Of a stretch of 64,000 nucleotides of DNA, positions 15,057 through 27,000 are shown one piece after another. Position 1 is the stretch's first letter. The number at the start of each line of letters is the position of its first letter. The stretch is taken from the NCBI RefSeq assembly GCF_016765655.2, contig NZ_CP086106.1, positions 5,168,501 to 5,232,500 on the forward strand, read 5' to 3'. This DNA comes from Skermanella mucosa (GTDB lineage Bacteria > Pseudomonadota > Alphaproteobacteria > Azospirillales > Azospirillaceae). The notes under the pieces were generated by a model. The model was not told the origin of the DNA. It made no database searches and saw only the letters and a list, made by a program, of their open reading frames with translations. The position numbers and the translations under genes are program-made.

Positions 15057-18000
15057 TCACGCCGCGCGGTCCAGGGAATCCAGGCCCGCCGCCTTCAGCA
15101 GGCTCTCCAGCAGCGCCATCCCCTCGGTCAGAAGATCCTCCTGCCCGGCCGCCTTGAGCTGCGCGGTGAGCGACGGCTTGCCGGCGAGCGGAGCCTTCGT
15201 CTCCTGCTGGTCGCGCCGCGGCGCGGCGTCCGTGTTCTTCTGCCCTTCGGCCGGGGCGGTTTCGGGAGCCTGCTCGGTCGCCGGCGTTTCGGCCGAGTCG
15301 CCCACCTTCAGCTTGAAGTCCACCACGACCTCGGTGCCGGCGTTGTCGCGGGCTTTCACCCGGATCTCCAGCTGGCCCTCCGTATCGGCCGGCGGCGTTC
15401 CGCTGAACGTGCCGGACGTCGCGTCGAACTTCAGCCATGACGGGAGCGGCGAGCCGTCCGCCAGGGTGGCCTCGATGGTGATGACCGCGGTGGGGTCGGA
15501 ATGGCCGAACACACCCGACGGCAGCCTGAAGCTGTTGGTGCCGTCGGTCCCGAACTGCCGATCCGGTATGCCGTTGAGCAGCTGGAGGCCGTCGGCCGCC
15601 CTTGTCCCGATGCTGACCAGCTCGGACTGGCCTGCCGGCAGGGTGAACGTGCCGGAGAAGGCGGCCTCGGTCCCGCCGGAGGAGGACGGAGACGACAGAG
15701 AGGACGGCAGCGAGGACGGGCTCGCCGACAGGGTGGAGGTCGACTGGACCAGCGGCAGGATGATCATGGCGGGCGGCGCGCCGGCCTGGACCGTCGTCGG
15801 GGTCGCCGCGGGGACCGTTTCGGCCGGCTTGGCGACCGGCGTGACCACCTTCGGCGCCGCCTCCGTGGTCAGCGTGAAGCTGGTGGAGGCGGTCGCCCCC
15901 GACGGATCGGTGGCGGTCACCCGCACCGTGACCTGCCCGACGTCGGTGCTGCCCGGCGTGCCGCTGAACGTGCCGGTCGCGGCATCGAACTTCAGCCAGC
16001 CCGGCAGGGCCGCGCCGGACGCCAGATCGGCCGACAGCGTCACCGTGTCGGAAACATCGGCGTCGGCGAACAGGCCGGCCGCCAGCTTCAGGCCGAAGGC
16101 TTCGGCTTCCCGGGCGCCCTGGGCGGCGATGGCGCCGGCCAGGACTGGCGCGTCGTTGGTCCCGACGATCGTGATCGTGGCGGTCCCGGCGGTGCTGCCG
16201 CCCTGCCCGTCCGAGACGGTGTAGCCGAACTGCTCGGTCACGGTCTCGCCGGCGGCCAGCCCGTCGTAGTTGCCGGCCGTATCCACCGTATAGGAGCCGT
16301 CCGCCGCCACGGTGACCCGCACGCCGGAGGCCAGGGTGACGGCGGTCCCGACCGCGGCGGCGTCCCCCTGGACCGCGGTCACCGTCAGCTTGGCCCCGGC
16401 ATCCGCGTCCGTGTCGTTGGCCAGCAGTCCCTTGGCCGGGACGGCGAGGGCGGCGTCCTCGGCGACCTCGACGGCATCCGCGACCGCCGCGGGGGCCGCG
16501 TTGGCGCCCGTTATGGTCAGGGTGAGCGTCGCCGTGGCGCTGCCGCCCTTCCCGTCGGAGACCGTGTAGCCGACGCTGTCGGTCGTGCTCTGGCCGGCCG
16601 CGAGGGACGAGAAGGCCCCGTTGGTGTCGTAGACATAGCTGCCGTCGGCGTTCAGCGTGATCCGCGCGCCCGACGCCAGGGCGATCGCCTGCCCGACGCT
16701 GCTGGTCTGTCCGCCGACCGCGCTGACCGCCAGCGCGGCGCCGGCATCCGCGTCGCTGTCGTTGGACAGCACGCCGGCCGACGCCGCGACGGCCTTCCTG
16801 TCGCTCTCGCCCAGGCTCAGCGCGTCGGCCCTCGCCACCGGGGCGTCGTTGGCCCCGATGATGGTCAGGGTCACCGTCGCCGTGGCGGTCGCCCCGCCGG
16901 CGTCGCGCACGGTGGCGGTGAAGCTGTCGGTCGTGGTCGCCCCGGCCGCCAGGCTCTCGAACCGGCCGTTGGGGTCGTAGCGGTACGAACCGTCCGCGTT
17001 GACAGTCAGGAGCGCGCCCGAGTCCAGGGTGATCGCCTGGCCGACCGCCGATCCGCTGCCGTTGACGGCGGTCACGGTCGCGGTGTCGCCCTGGTCCGCG
17101 TCGCTCAGGTTGGACAGGACGCCGGCGGCGGCGCTTACGCTGACCGCCGAGTCCTCGAACACGGTGCCGGGATCGGGCTGCGGCACCGGCGCGTCGTTGA
17201 TGCCGGTGATCGTGACGACCACCGTGGCGGTGCTGGTCGCCCCGCTGCGGTCGGACGCCGTGTAGGTGAAGCTGTCGGTCGCCGACTGGCCCAGGTTCAG
17301 GGCGGTGAAGCGGCCGTTCGGGTCGTAGACGTAGGAGCCGTCGGCGTTCAGCGTGAGCTTCGCGCCGGACGCCAGCGTGACCGTCCGTCCGACCGAGTCG
17401 GCGGACCCGTTGACCGCGCTCACCGTCAGGCTGTCGCCCTGGTTGATGTCGGTGTCGTTCGCCAGGACGCCCAGGGTCGGCACCGACAGGGTGGTCTTCT
17501 CGGTCACCGTCGCGCTGTCCGCGGCCGCCGTCGGGCCGTCGTTCACCCCGGTGATGGTGATGGTCGCCCGGCCCACCGCGGTCCCGCCGAAGCCGTCCGC
17601 GACCGTGTAGGTGAAGCTGTCCGTCGTGGTCTGCCCGGCGCCCAGCGTGTTGAAGGCGCCGTTGGGATCGTAGACGTAGGAGCCGTCCACCGCCACCGTC
17701 AGCTTCGCGCCCGAGGCCAGGGTGACCGTGCCGCCGACATCGGCGGCCGACCCGTTGACCGCGGTCACCCGCCGGGCGCCGTCGCCGCTGTCCGCGTCCG
17801 TGTCGTTGGCCAGCAGGCCGGCCGCACCGGTCGCCGTGACCACCTGCGACGCGGCCGTCGCGGCACCGTCCGCGACGGCCGCCGGCGCGTTGTTGACGCC
17901 GGTGATGGTGAGCGTCACCGTCGCGGTGGAGGTGGCGCCGGCCGCGTCGCGGACCGTGTAGGTGAAGCTGTCGGTCCGGCTCTGCCCCTGGGCGAGGTCG

Positions 18001-21000
18001 CGGAACGCGCCGTTGGTGTCGTACCGGTACGATCCCTCGGCGTTCATCAGCAGCCTGGCGCCCGAGGCGAGCGTGATGGTCTGGCCGACACTGGCGGTCT
18101 GGCCGTTCACCGCCGACACGGTCAGTGTGTCGCCCGTATCGATGTCGATGTCGTTGACCAGCACGCCGACGCCGGCGACGTTGAAGACGCTGTTCTCGGT
18201 CAGGACGGCCGTGTCGGCCGCCGCGGCCGGCGCGTCGTTGACGCCCTGGACGGTGATGGTCGCGGTCGCCGAGGCCGTGGCGCCGGCCGCGTCGCGGACC
18301 GTGTAGGTGAAGCTGTCGGTCGCGGTCGTTCCGGCGGGCAGCCTGTCGTACCGCCCGTTGGGGTCGTAGCTGTAGGATCCGTCGGCGTTCAGCCGCAGCA
18401 GCGCGCCGGACGGCAGGGTGATCTGGCGGCCCACCGCGTCGGTCGCCCCGTTGACCGTTGCCACCCGGAGCGTGTCGCCCGTGTCGGGATCGCCGTCGTT
18501 CGCCAGCAGGCCGGACGCGTCGCCGGTCAGCGTCGCGTCGGCTGCGACGCCCAAGGCGTCGTCGGTCGCCACCGGGGTGTCGTTGACGCCGGTGATGGTG
18601 AGCGTCACCGTCGCGGTGGCGGTCCCGCCGGCGCTGTCGCGGGCCGTGTAGGTGAAGCTGTCGGTCCCGGTCGTCCCGGCCGCCAGCGACGCGAAGGCGC
18701 CGTTGGCGTCGTAGCTGTAGGAACCGTCGGCGTTCACCGTCAGCCGCGCGCCGGACGGCAGGGTGAAGGCTTGGCCGACCCGGGCCGCCGATCCCTCGAC
18801 CTCCGAGACGATCAGGCTGTCGCCCGTATCGGAGTCGCGGTCGTTGGCCAGCAGGCCGGCGGAAGCCGTGACCGACAGGGTCCCGCCGGCTCCCACCGCG
18901 CCGCTGTCCGCCGATCCGGTCGGCAGGTCGTTGACCGGCGTGATCGCGATGGTGGCGGTCGAGGCGGCCGAGTTCGGCGTGCCCCGGACCGTATCGACCA
19001 TGACGTAGCGGAGCGTCGCGGCGGTGTCGCGGTCGGATGCGGGCGTGAAGCGCAGGTCGACCACGCCGGCGGTCAGCGGGATCACCGTGCCCGAGGCGCC
19101 CAGCACGATGGTCGTGCCGTCGGCCAGGGTCAGGGTTCCGCCCGAGGCCGACAGGATGCGGATCGCGTCGGGCGAATGGCCGTCGCCGTTGGCCACGACC
19201 GACGGCGCCAGCCTGATGTTGGCGGCACCCGGGGCGGCGCTGTCCTCGGGCAGGAACAGGGTCGTGTTGTCGGTGGCGGTCGCCGTGATGTCGCCGCCCG
19301 CTGCCGGCGGCTGCGAGGTGGACACGGTGAGGGCGATGGTCGCCGACGTGTCTTCGGTGCGGCTGTCGCCGTCCGAGACGGAGACCTGGAGCGACGGCGC
19401 CGTCGCCCCGGCGGTCATGGTGAACCTGAGGGTCTCCAGCGTCGCGGTAACGTCGGCCGGGCTGCCGGTGACGGTGATCAGGCCATCGGTCCCGAGGACG
19501 ATCACGGCGGAACCGGACGCCGTCGCCTCGACCGTGCCGCCGGTCGGGACCAGCGTCGCGGTGACCGACGCGCTGTCCGCGTCGGATATCGAGAAGCCGT
19601 GCAGCTCCATCGGGACGCCCGCGATCGCCGTGCCGCCGGCCGGCAGCGTGACCTGGGACGGCGACACGACGGTGACGGCCAGCGTCGCCGTGACGTCGGG
19701 CGAGACCGGGTCGGAGTCGCCGGCGGTCAGGGTCACGCTGCCGGCCGCGGCGCCGGCCGCGGGCGTGAAGGTCAGGCCCGACAATGTGGCGTTGACGTCC
19801 TCCTTGGTGCCCGACACGGTCAGGCTCCCATCGGCCCCCGCCGTCACCACGGCGCTGCCGGCCGCGACCAGCCCGACGGTGCCGCCGCTGGGCGCCACGG
19901 TGACCGTCAGGTCCGCATCGTCGAAGTCGGCGACGGAAATGCCGGGTATCGCGCCGGTCTGGCCGGCGGTGACATGGATGTCGGCCTCGGCCGGAAGGGT
20001 GACGACCGGCGGATTGACCAGGGTGATCGCCAGGGTTTCGTCGATGGCGGCCAGCGACGGGTCGGTGAAGTCGATCTGGATCCGGAGCGAGGCTTCGGTC
20101 TCTCCCTGGGTGCCGTTGAAGGTCATCCCGGCCAGCGTGGCGTTGATGTCGCTGGAGTTGCCGATCAGGGTGAACAGCCCGCCTCCCAGGTCCGCGACCG
20201 CGGCGCCGCCCTGGGCGGCCAGCACCGGGACGCCGTTGGTGGCGGTCAGGCGGACCGTGACCAGGTCGGTGCCGGCATCGCTCAGCGAAATGCCGGCCAG
20301 GGACGCCTCGGTGCCGGCGGCCAGCACGACCCCGTCCGACGGAAGCTGCAGCTCGACCGAGCCGGTGATCGTGATCGACAGGGTGGCCTGCGCGTCGGCG
20401 GTGCGGCTGTCGCCGTCGCTGACGCTCAGCACGATGTTCGCGCCCGAACCCGCGCGGCCCGCCGTGAAGGTCAGCCCGGCCAGGGTGGAGTTCACCGTGG
20501 CGACCGCGCCGGTGATGGTGAGGGTGCCGTCGGACGCGGTCGAGACGGTGGCGCCGGCCGCCGCGGCGGCCGCCAGGGTGCCGCCGGTCGGGGCCAGCGT
20601 GACCGTGACCTCGCCCGGGTCGGCGTCGGCCACGGTGATGCCGCTCAGGGACACCGTGGTCCCGGCCACCACCGAGGGCTGGCCCGGCAGGTCCAGGGTC
20701 GGCGCGTTCAGGATCGTGAACTCCACCGTCGCCGTGGGGTCGGGGGTCAGCGCGTCGCGGTCGGTGGTCAGCACCTGGACGCTGCCGGCCGTGGAGCCGA
20801 TGGTCCCGGTGAAGGTCAGGGTGGCGAGCGAGGCGTTGAGGTCGGCGATGGTGCCGGTCAGACGCAGCGTGGTGTCGTTCGGCCGGGTCAGCACGGCCGA
20901 GCCGACCGCGTCGATGCCGATCTGGCCGTTGGCCGGGACCAGGGTGACCTGGAGCTCCGCCGTGTCGAAATCGCCGACCGTGATGCCGGGAACCGCCTGG

Positions 21001-24000
21001 GGCACGCCCGCCACAACGGTCTGGGCGGTGGAGACGGCGCTTTCCGGGCTGGAGACGACGTCGATGCTCAGCAGGTCGCTGTCGTCGGCGGTCAGTTCGT
21101 CGGCATCGGCGGTGGTGATGAGCAGGCTGGCGCCGAGCACGTTCCGCTGTGCCGTGAATTCCAGCGAGGCCAGCACCTGGTTGACGTCGGCCACCGTGCC
21201 GGAGACCTGGACCCGATCATCGGACAGGCTTGTGACGGTCGCGGAGCCGAACTGGGTCACCGTGACGGTGCCCTGGCTCGGCGTCAGCGTGACGGTCACG
21301 CTGCCGCTGTCCGTGTCTGCGACGCTGATGCCGAAGATCTCGCTCGACACCCCGGCGACCACCGTCGGGCGTGCCGGCAGCGTGTTCTCCGGCGCCGACA
21401 GGATGGAGACCGACAGCCGCTCCGAGGCGTCGGCGGTGGCCGCGTCGCCGTCGGAGACCGCCACGTCGATCGCGCCCGTGGCGCTGCCGGAGTCGCCGGT
21501 GAAGCGCAGGGTGGCGAGCGTGGCGTTGACGTCGGCGACGCTGCCGGTGACCGACAGGGCGTTGCCCGATGCGGTGACCGTGGCCGGGCCGGTCAGGGCG
21601 ACCGAGCCGTTGACCGGGGTCAGCGAGACGGTGACCGTGGCGCTGTTGCCGTCGGCGACGCTGATCCCCTCGATGGCGGTGGCGGCGCCGGCCAGGACGC
21701 TGGCGGTGCCCGGCAGGGTGATCCGGGGTGCGGCGGGGTCGTCGTTCAGGATGACGCCGAACGCGGCGTCGGTGGCCAGCGCCGCCGAGGCGGTCGGGTT
21801 GGACAGCACGACGCCGAAGGTCTCGTCCGCCTCGATGGCCTGATCGCCCGCGATCGACACGGTGATGGTCTTCACGGTCTCGCCGTCGGCGAAGCTCACC
21901 GTGCCGCCCGGCAGGGCGCCACCGAAATCGTCGGCGTCCAGGCTGTCGGTTCCGGTGACCTGCCAGTCTACGCTCAGCGCGCCGGACAGGTTACCCGACC
22001 GGGTCACGGTGAAGGTGTAGGCGGTGGTGCCGGCATCGCCTTCCGACTTGGCGGCGTCGGCGGCGGCGATGGCAAGGCGCGACGGCACCACGACGCCCAC
22101 GGTGGCCTGGTCGACCTGGGTGTCGAGATTGGTGCCGGTGAAGCTGTCCACCGCGCCGGTCAGCCCGCTGCCCGCGGTGCCCTCCTGCAGAGCGGTCGCG
22201 GCGCTGCCCTGCGCCACCACCTGGGCCTGGGTGATGCGGGTCAGGTTCTCCAGCGCGTCGCCCGAGCTTCCGGCCGTCGCGGTGTCCACGGCGCCGTTGC
22301 TGGCGCCGATCACCCGGGCGGCGTCGGCCGCGACCGCCGCGACGCGGTCGGCGTCGATGCCGGACAGCCGGGCGGCCGCGTTGCGCAGCACGGCCTCGAT
22401 GACCGTCTGCGAGGACAGGTCGATCGTGGCGCCGGACGGCAGGGCCGACACGGTCTCGGCCAGCGCCGCCAGCACCGCGCGGCCGGCGTCGCCCGAATCG
22501 ATCGGCGTGCTGGCGGCCCCGGCCAGCACCGAGCTGCCCTGGACCAGCAGGTTGGCGATCTTGGCCGCCTCCGCCTGGGCAGCGACCGCCGTGGAGATTT
22601 CCCCGGCGGAACGGCCCGCGGTGGTCGCCTCGACGATCGGGTCGTAGGTCAGCAGGTCGATCCCGGCGTCGATGCCGAGCGCCGTCTTGACGGCCGTCTG
22701 GGCCGCCGCGATCTGCGGGTCGGTTGCACTGAGGCCGGCGACGCCGACCAGCAGCGTGGTCAGCGGGTTGATCACCTTGGCGCGCGGGGGCGCTTCGAAG
22801 ATGCCCTTGAAGTCCAGCCCGGTGGAGATGTCGCGCCCGCCCACCAGGATATAGGGGCCGCTGCCGCCCAGGATCTCGAAGTTGCCCGAGCCGTCGGTGG
22901 TCGAGAAGGACTCGCCCTCGTCCAGCACGCTGTTGCGGTTGGCGTCGGCGAACACGGTGCCGCCCGTGATGTAGCCGTCGACCACCACGCCCTTGAAGGT
23001 GTTGACGATGACGTCGCCGGTCCGCAGCGCGCCGAGGTTCCGGGCGGCGTTGTTGCCCGCGGCGTCCCGGATCCTGCCGCCGTTCAGGTTGATGTTCTGG
23101 CCGACCGAGATGCCGTCCTTGTCGGCGTCCGACGGGGTGACGGTATAGGCGAATGTCAGCGTGTCGGCGGGCTGGCCGGCCACCTCGACCAGTTCGGCGA
23201 AGCGGGTGGTCCTGCCGATGGTCAGCGCCAGGCGCGGCGTGCCCAGGTTGGTCCGGTCGATCGCCTCGCTGAACTTGACGGTGAAGGTCAGGGTGTCGCC
23301 GTCCACGTAGTTGCCGGCCGCGGGGGCCGTGACCGACACGATGCTCGGCGGAGTCACGTCGCGGTCGTCGTCCAGGATCGTGCCCCGGGCGGTCTCGCGC
23401 TGGAAGACGATCTTGCCGTCGGCGAGGCTGGTGGCGACGCCGGTGACCGAGAAGGTGAAGGTCTCGTCCGGTTCCACCGCCGTGTCGGCGGCGACCGTTA
23501 TGGTGACGTCCACGAAGCCGGCGCCGGATGCCAGCGTCGCCTTGCCGAACGGCAGCCCGCCGACGAAGTCGTCGCGGTCCGCTTGGCCGCTGTTCCGGGT
23601 CGGGTTGTCGATCTGCCAGTCGACCACCGTCTCGGCGCTGGTGTCGCCGGTCCGGGTGATGCGGAAGGTCAGCACGGTGTTGCCGGCGGTGCCCTCGCTG
23701 GCGACGGTGGCGACCGGCACCACGTCGAGCCGCTGGACGGCGGTCACGGTGATGCCGACCGCCTGCGTCGCCGCGGCGCCGCCGTCCGACACGCTGTAGG
23801 CCAGCGTGCCGGCATCGCCGCTGAAGCCGGCCGGCGGCGTGTAGGTCAGGTTGGCGAGCTGGGTCGAGCTCAGCAGCGCGCCGATCTGGACGACCGTCCC
23901 CTCGGCCGTCCTGACGGTGCCGGCGGACGGCAGCGCCGTGATCGTGATGGTCAGCGGGTCGCCTTCCGCGTCGACCGGGCGCGTGATGCTCAGCCCGATG

Positions 24001-27000
24001 GCCGAGCTGTCCTGGTCGATCGTCACGATCTTGTCCGGCTGCAGGACGGGGCCGTTGTTGCGGCCTTCCACCGTGATGAACAGGGTCGCGGTGGAGGTCA
24101 GGCCCCCGGCGTCGACGATGGTGTAGCGCACCTGCTCGACCACGGTCTCCCCGGCGTTGAGCCCGGCGTAGGCGCCGTTGGGGTCGAACGCGACGCTGCC
24201 GTTCTGGCGGATCGTGACCTGGCCGCCGCCGGCCAGCGTGATCGCCCGGCCGACGCTGGAGGCCAGCCCGTTCACCAGGCTGACGACGCGGGTATCGCCG
24301 GTGTCCGGGTCGGCGTCGTTGGACAACAGCCCCCGGGCGGCGGAGAGGGTGAAGGCGCTGCTCTCTCCGGTGGAGACCCGGTCGTCCGTCGCGACCGGCG
24401 CGTCGTTCACGTTCGCCACGGTGAGGATGAAGATGTCGGACGCGCTGGCGCCGGCCAGGTCGGTCACGGTCAGCCGGATCGTCAGGGTGCCCACGTCGCC
24501 GTTGCCCGGGGTGCCGCTGAAGGTCCGCGTTTCGGAATCGAAGGTCAGCCAGGCCGGCAGCGGATTGCCGTTGGTCAGCGTCGCGGTGCCGGTCAGCGGG
24601 TCGCCGTCGTCGGGGTCGCCGAAAGTGCTGGTCGGCAGGGTCAGGCTGAACGCCGAGCCCTGGGTGGCCGTCGCCCGGCTGACGCCGCGGTTGGCGAAGG
24701 GCGCGTCGTTGACCGAGAGGGTCCGGACGCTGGTCAGGCTGTCCGCCGTCCTGAACGTCCCGTCGGACACCTCGAGGGTGAACATCGTGGTCTCGACGGT
24801 GCCGGGAGTGACCCGGTTCTCGGTCGGGGTGAAGACGATGGCGCGGAGCGCGGCCTGGACCTGGGCGGCGGTGCCGGTGAAGCTCCACACGCCCGCGGCG
24901 GCGTCGTAGGTGCCGTTGAGCGAGCCCTTGGCCGGATCAATGGTGACCGTGGCGGTCAGCGTTTGGTTCGGACGGTCGGCATCGGTGACCACGACGTCCG
25001 GGAACGGCGTGGCGGTCGCCCGGTCCGTGGTGTCGATGGCGCCGGAGATGCCGGAGATCGCCGGGCCGTCGTTGGCCGAAGTGATCAGGACCGTCGTCGT
25101 GTCGTCGCTGGCGCTGGAGCCGGAAGCGTCGAGCGCGGTCACGGTGAAGCGCACGGTCTCGGTGGTGCCGGGGGCGAACAGGTTCTCGGTGGGCGTGTAG
25201 ACGAGCTGGCGGAGGGCGGCCTGGGCCGCCGAGGCGGTGCCGGCGAAGGTGAAGCTGCCGGTTCCGGCCTGGGTGAAGCCGGAAGCGGTCAGCGACGCCG
25301 CGCTGAAGGTGCCTCGGCCGGGCACATCGATGCCGACCGTCAGGGTGAGGGCCTGGCTGGTGTCGGCGTCGGTGACGGTGAAGCCCTGGAAGGGCTGCAG
25401 GGTGCCCTTGTCGGAGACCGGCTGGCCGGACGCCGCCCCGCCGAGCTGCGGCGCGTCGTTGGCGGCCGTCGTGGTCACCTGGGTCGACGAGTCGGAGGCC
25501 GAGCCGCCGTTGCCGTCGCTGATCGTGACGGTGAAGGTCGTGGTTTCGGTCGAGCCGGGATTGACGCGGTTGTCCGCCGGCGTGAAGACCAGCCCGCGGA
25601 TGGCCGCCTGGGCCGCCGACGCGATGCCGGTGTAGGTATAGACGCCGCCGCCCTGGCTGGTGAACCCGTTGAGCGTGGTGAAGCTGCCCTTCGCCGCGGC
25701 GTCCAGGGTCACGGTGACGGTCTGGGTCTGGTCCGGGCTGTCCACGTCGGCGAACAGGATGGAGGCGAACGGCAGGGCCGTCTGCTTGTCGGTGATCGAC
25801 TGGGTGCCGGCACCGCCGATGGTCGGCGCGTCGTTCGCCGCGCTGACGGTCAGCGTGACGGTGGCCGGCGTCGGGCTGAGGCCGTTGCCGGCGCTGTCGC
25901 GCGCACCTTGGACCTGGAAGCTGAAGGTGCCGCCGTCGGCGGTGTTGGCGTTGCTGCTCGGCCTGAAATAGACCGTCGCCGCTTCCGCCGCGGTGATGAC
26001 GTCGCCGCCGGCGATCGCGGTGGTGGCCGCGCTGTCCTTGTAGAGCGTGCCGCCGGTGATGGAGGAGATCTTGAAGTGCGTGATCTCCGACCCGTCTGTG
26101 CCGCTGCGGGTGATGGCGATGGCGCTGGACAGGGTGTCTTCGGTGGTGCTGGTGGCCCCCGAGACCGTCGGGGTCTCGGCGACTGCGTTGACCGTCACGG
26201 TGAAGCTGTCGGTCGCGGTGTTGCCGGCCTCGTCGGTCACGGTCAGGGTGATCACCGAGCTGCCGAACTGGTTGCCCGTCGGGGTCACGGTGACCGTGCG
26301 GTTGGCTCCGCTGCCGCCCAGCACGATGGCGCTGTCGGCCACCAGGGAGGCGTTGCCCGAGCCGCGGGTGAGCTGCACCGTTCCGGCCGAGGTCACGCCG
26401 TCGCCGACCGTGACGCTCAGCGCGCCGGTGGCGGCGTCCTCCTCGATGGTCTGGTTCGCCACGTCGGAGATGGTCGGCGCGGTCCGGTCGATGGTCACCG
26501 TCGCGGCGTTCGAGGTGGTCTGGTTGCCGGCCGCGTCGGTCGCCCGCACGGTGTAGCTGAGGCCGGTGCCCTCGGCGGCGCCGGTGTGGGTCAGCGTGTT
26601 GGTGCCGGCGGTGGAGGTCGCCGTGGCGACCACGGTGGTGCCGCGCAGCAGTTCCAGCGTCAGCCCGGCCTCGCCCACGGTCAGCGAGAAGGCGGGATTC
26701 GTGGCGTTGGTGATGCCGTCGGCGGACGAGCTGCCGCTGTCGGTCGCGGCCGTGAGGGCCGCGGTGCCCAGCGTCGGCGCGGTCGTGTCGATCACGATGG
26801 CCTTGTTGGCACCGAGCGAGCCGGTGGCGCCCGGCGTCGCGAGCGTCAGCGTCGCCGCGTTGCCGGCGCTGTCCAGGATGGTGCCGCCGTTGAGCGCCAG
26901 CGCCGCGGCCGAGGCGAAGTCCAGGTCGGCCGAGGTGTCGCCGGCCTGCACCGTGTAGGTGAAGGTCAGCGTGCTCGTGCCGGAACCGGAGACGTAGTTG

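Noticed and set aside
15290-16165. LapA-type RTX/type I secretion tail at the giant protein's C-terminus
   Set aside because: No GGxGxDxxx nonapeptide repeats are visible. The tail is a short charged helical segment, so RTX-type secretion is not supported by sequence even though TolC and adaptor genes follow.
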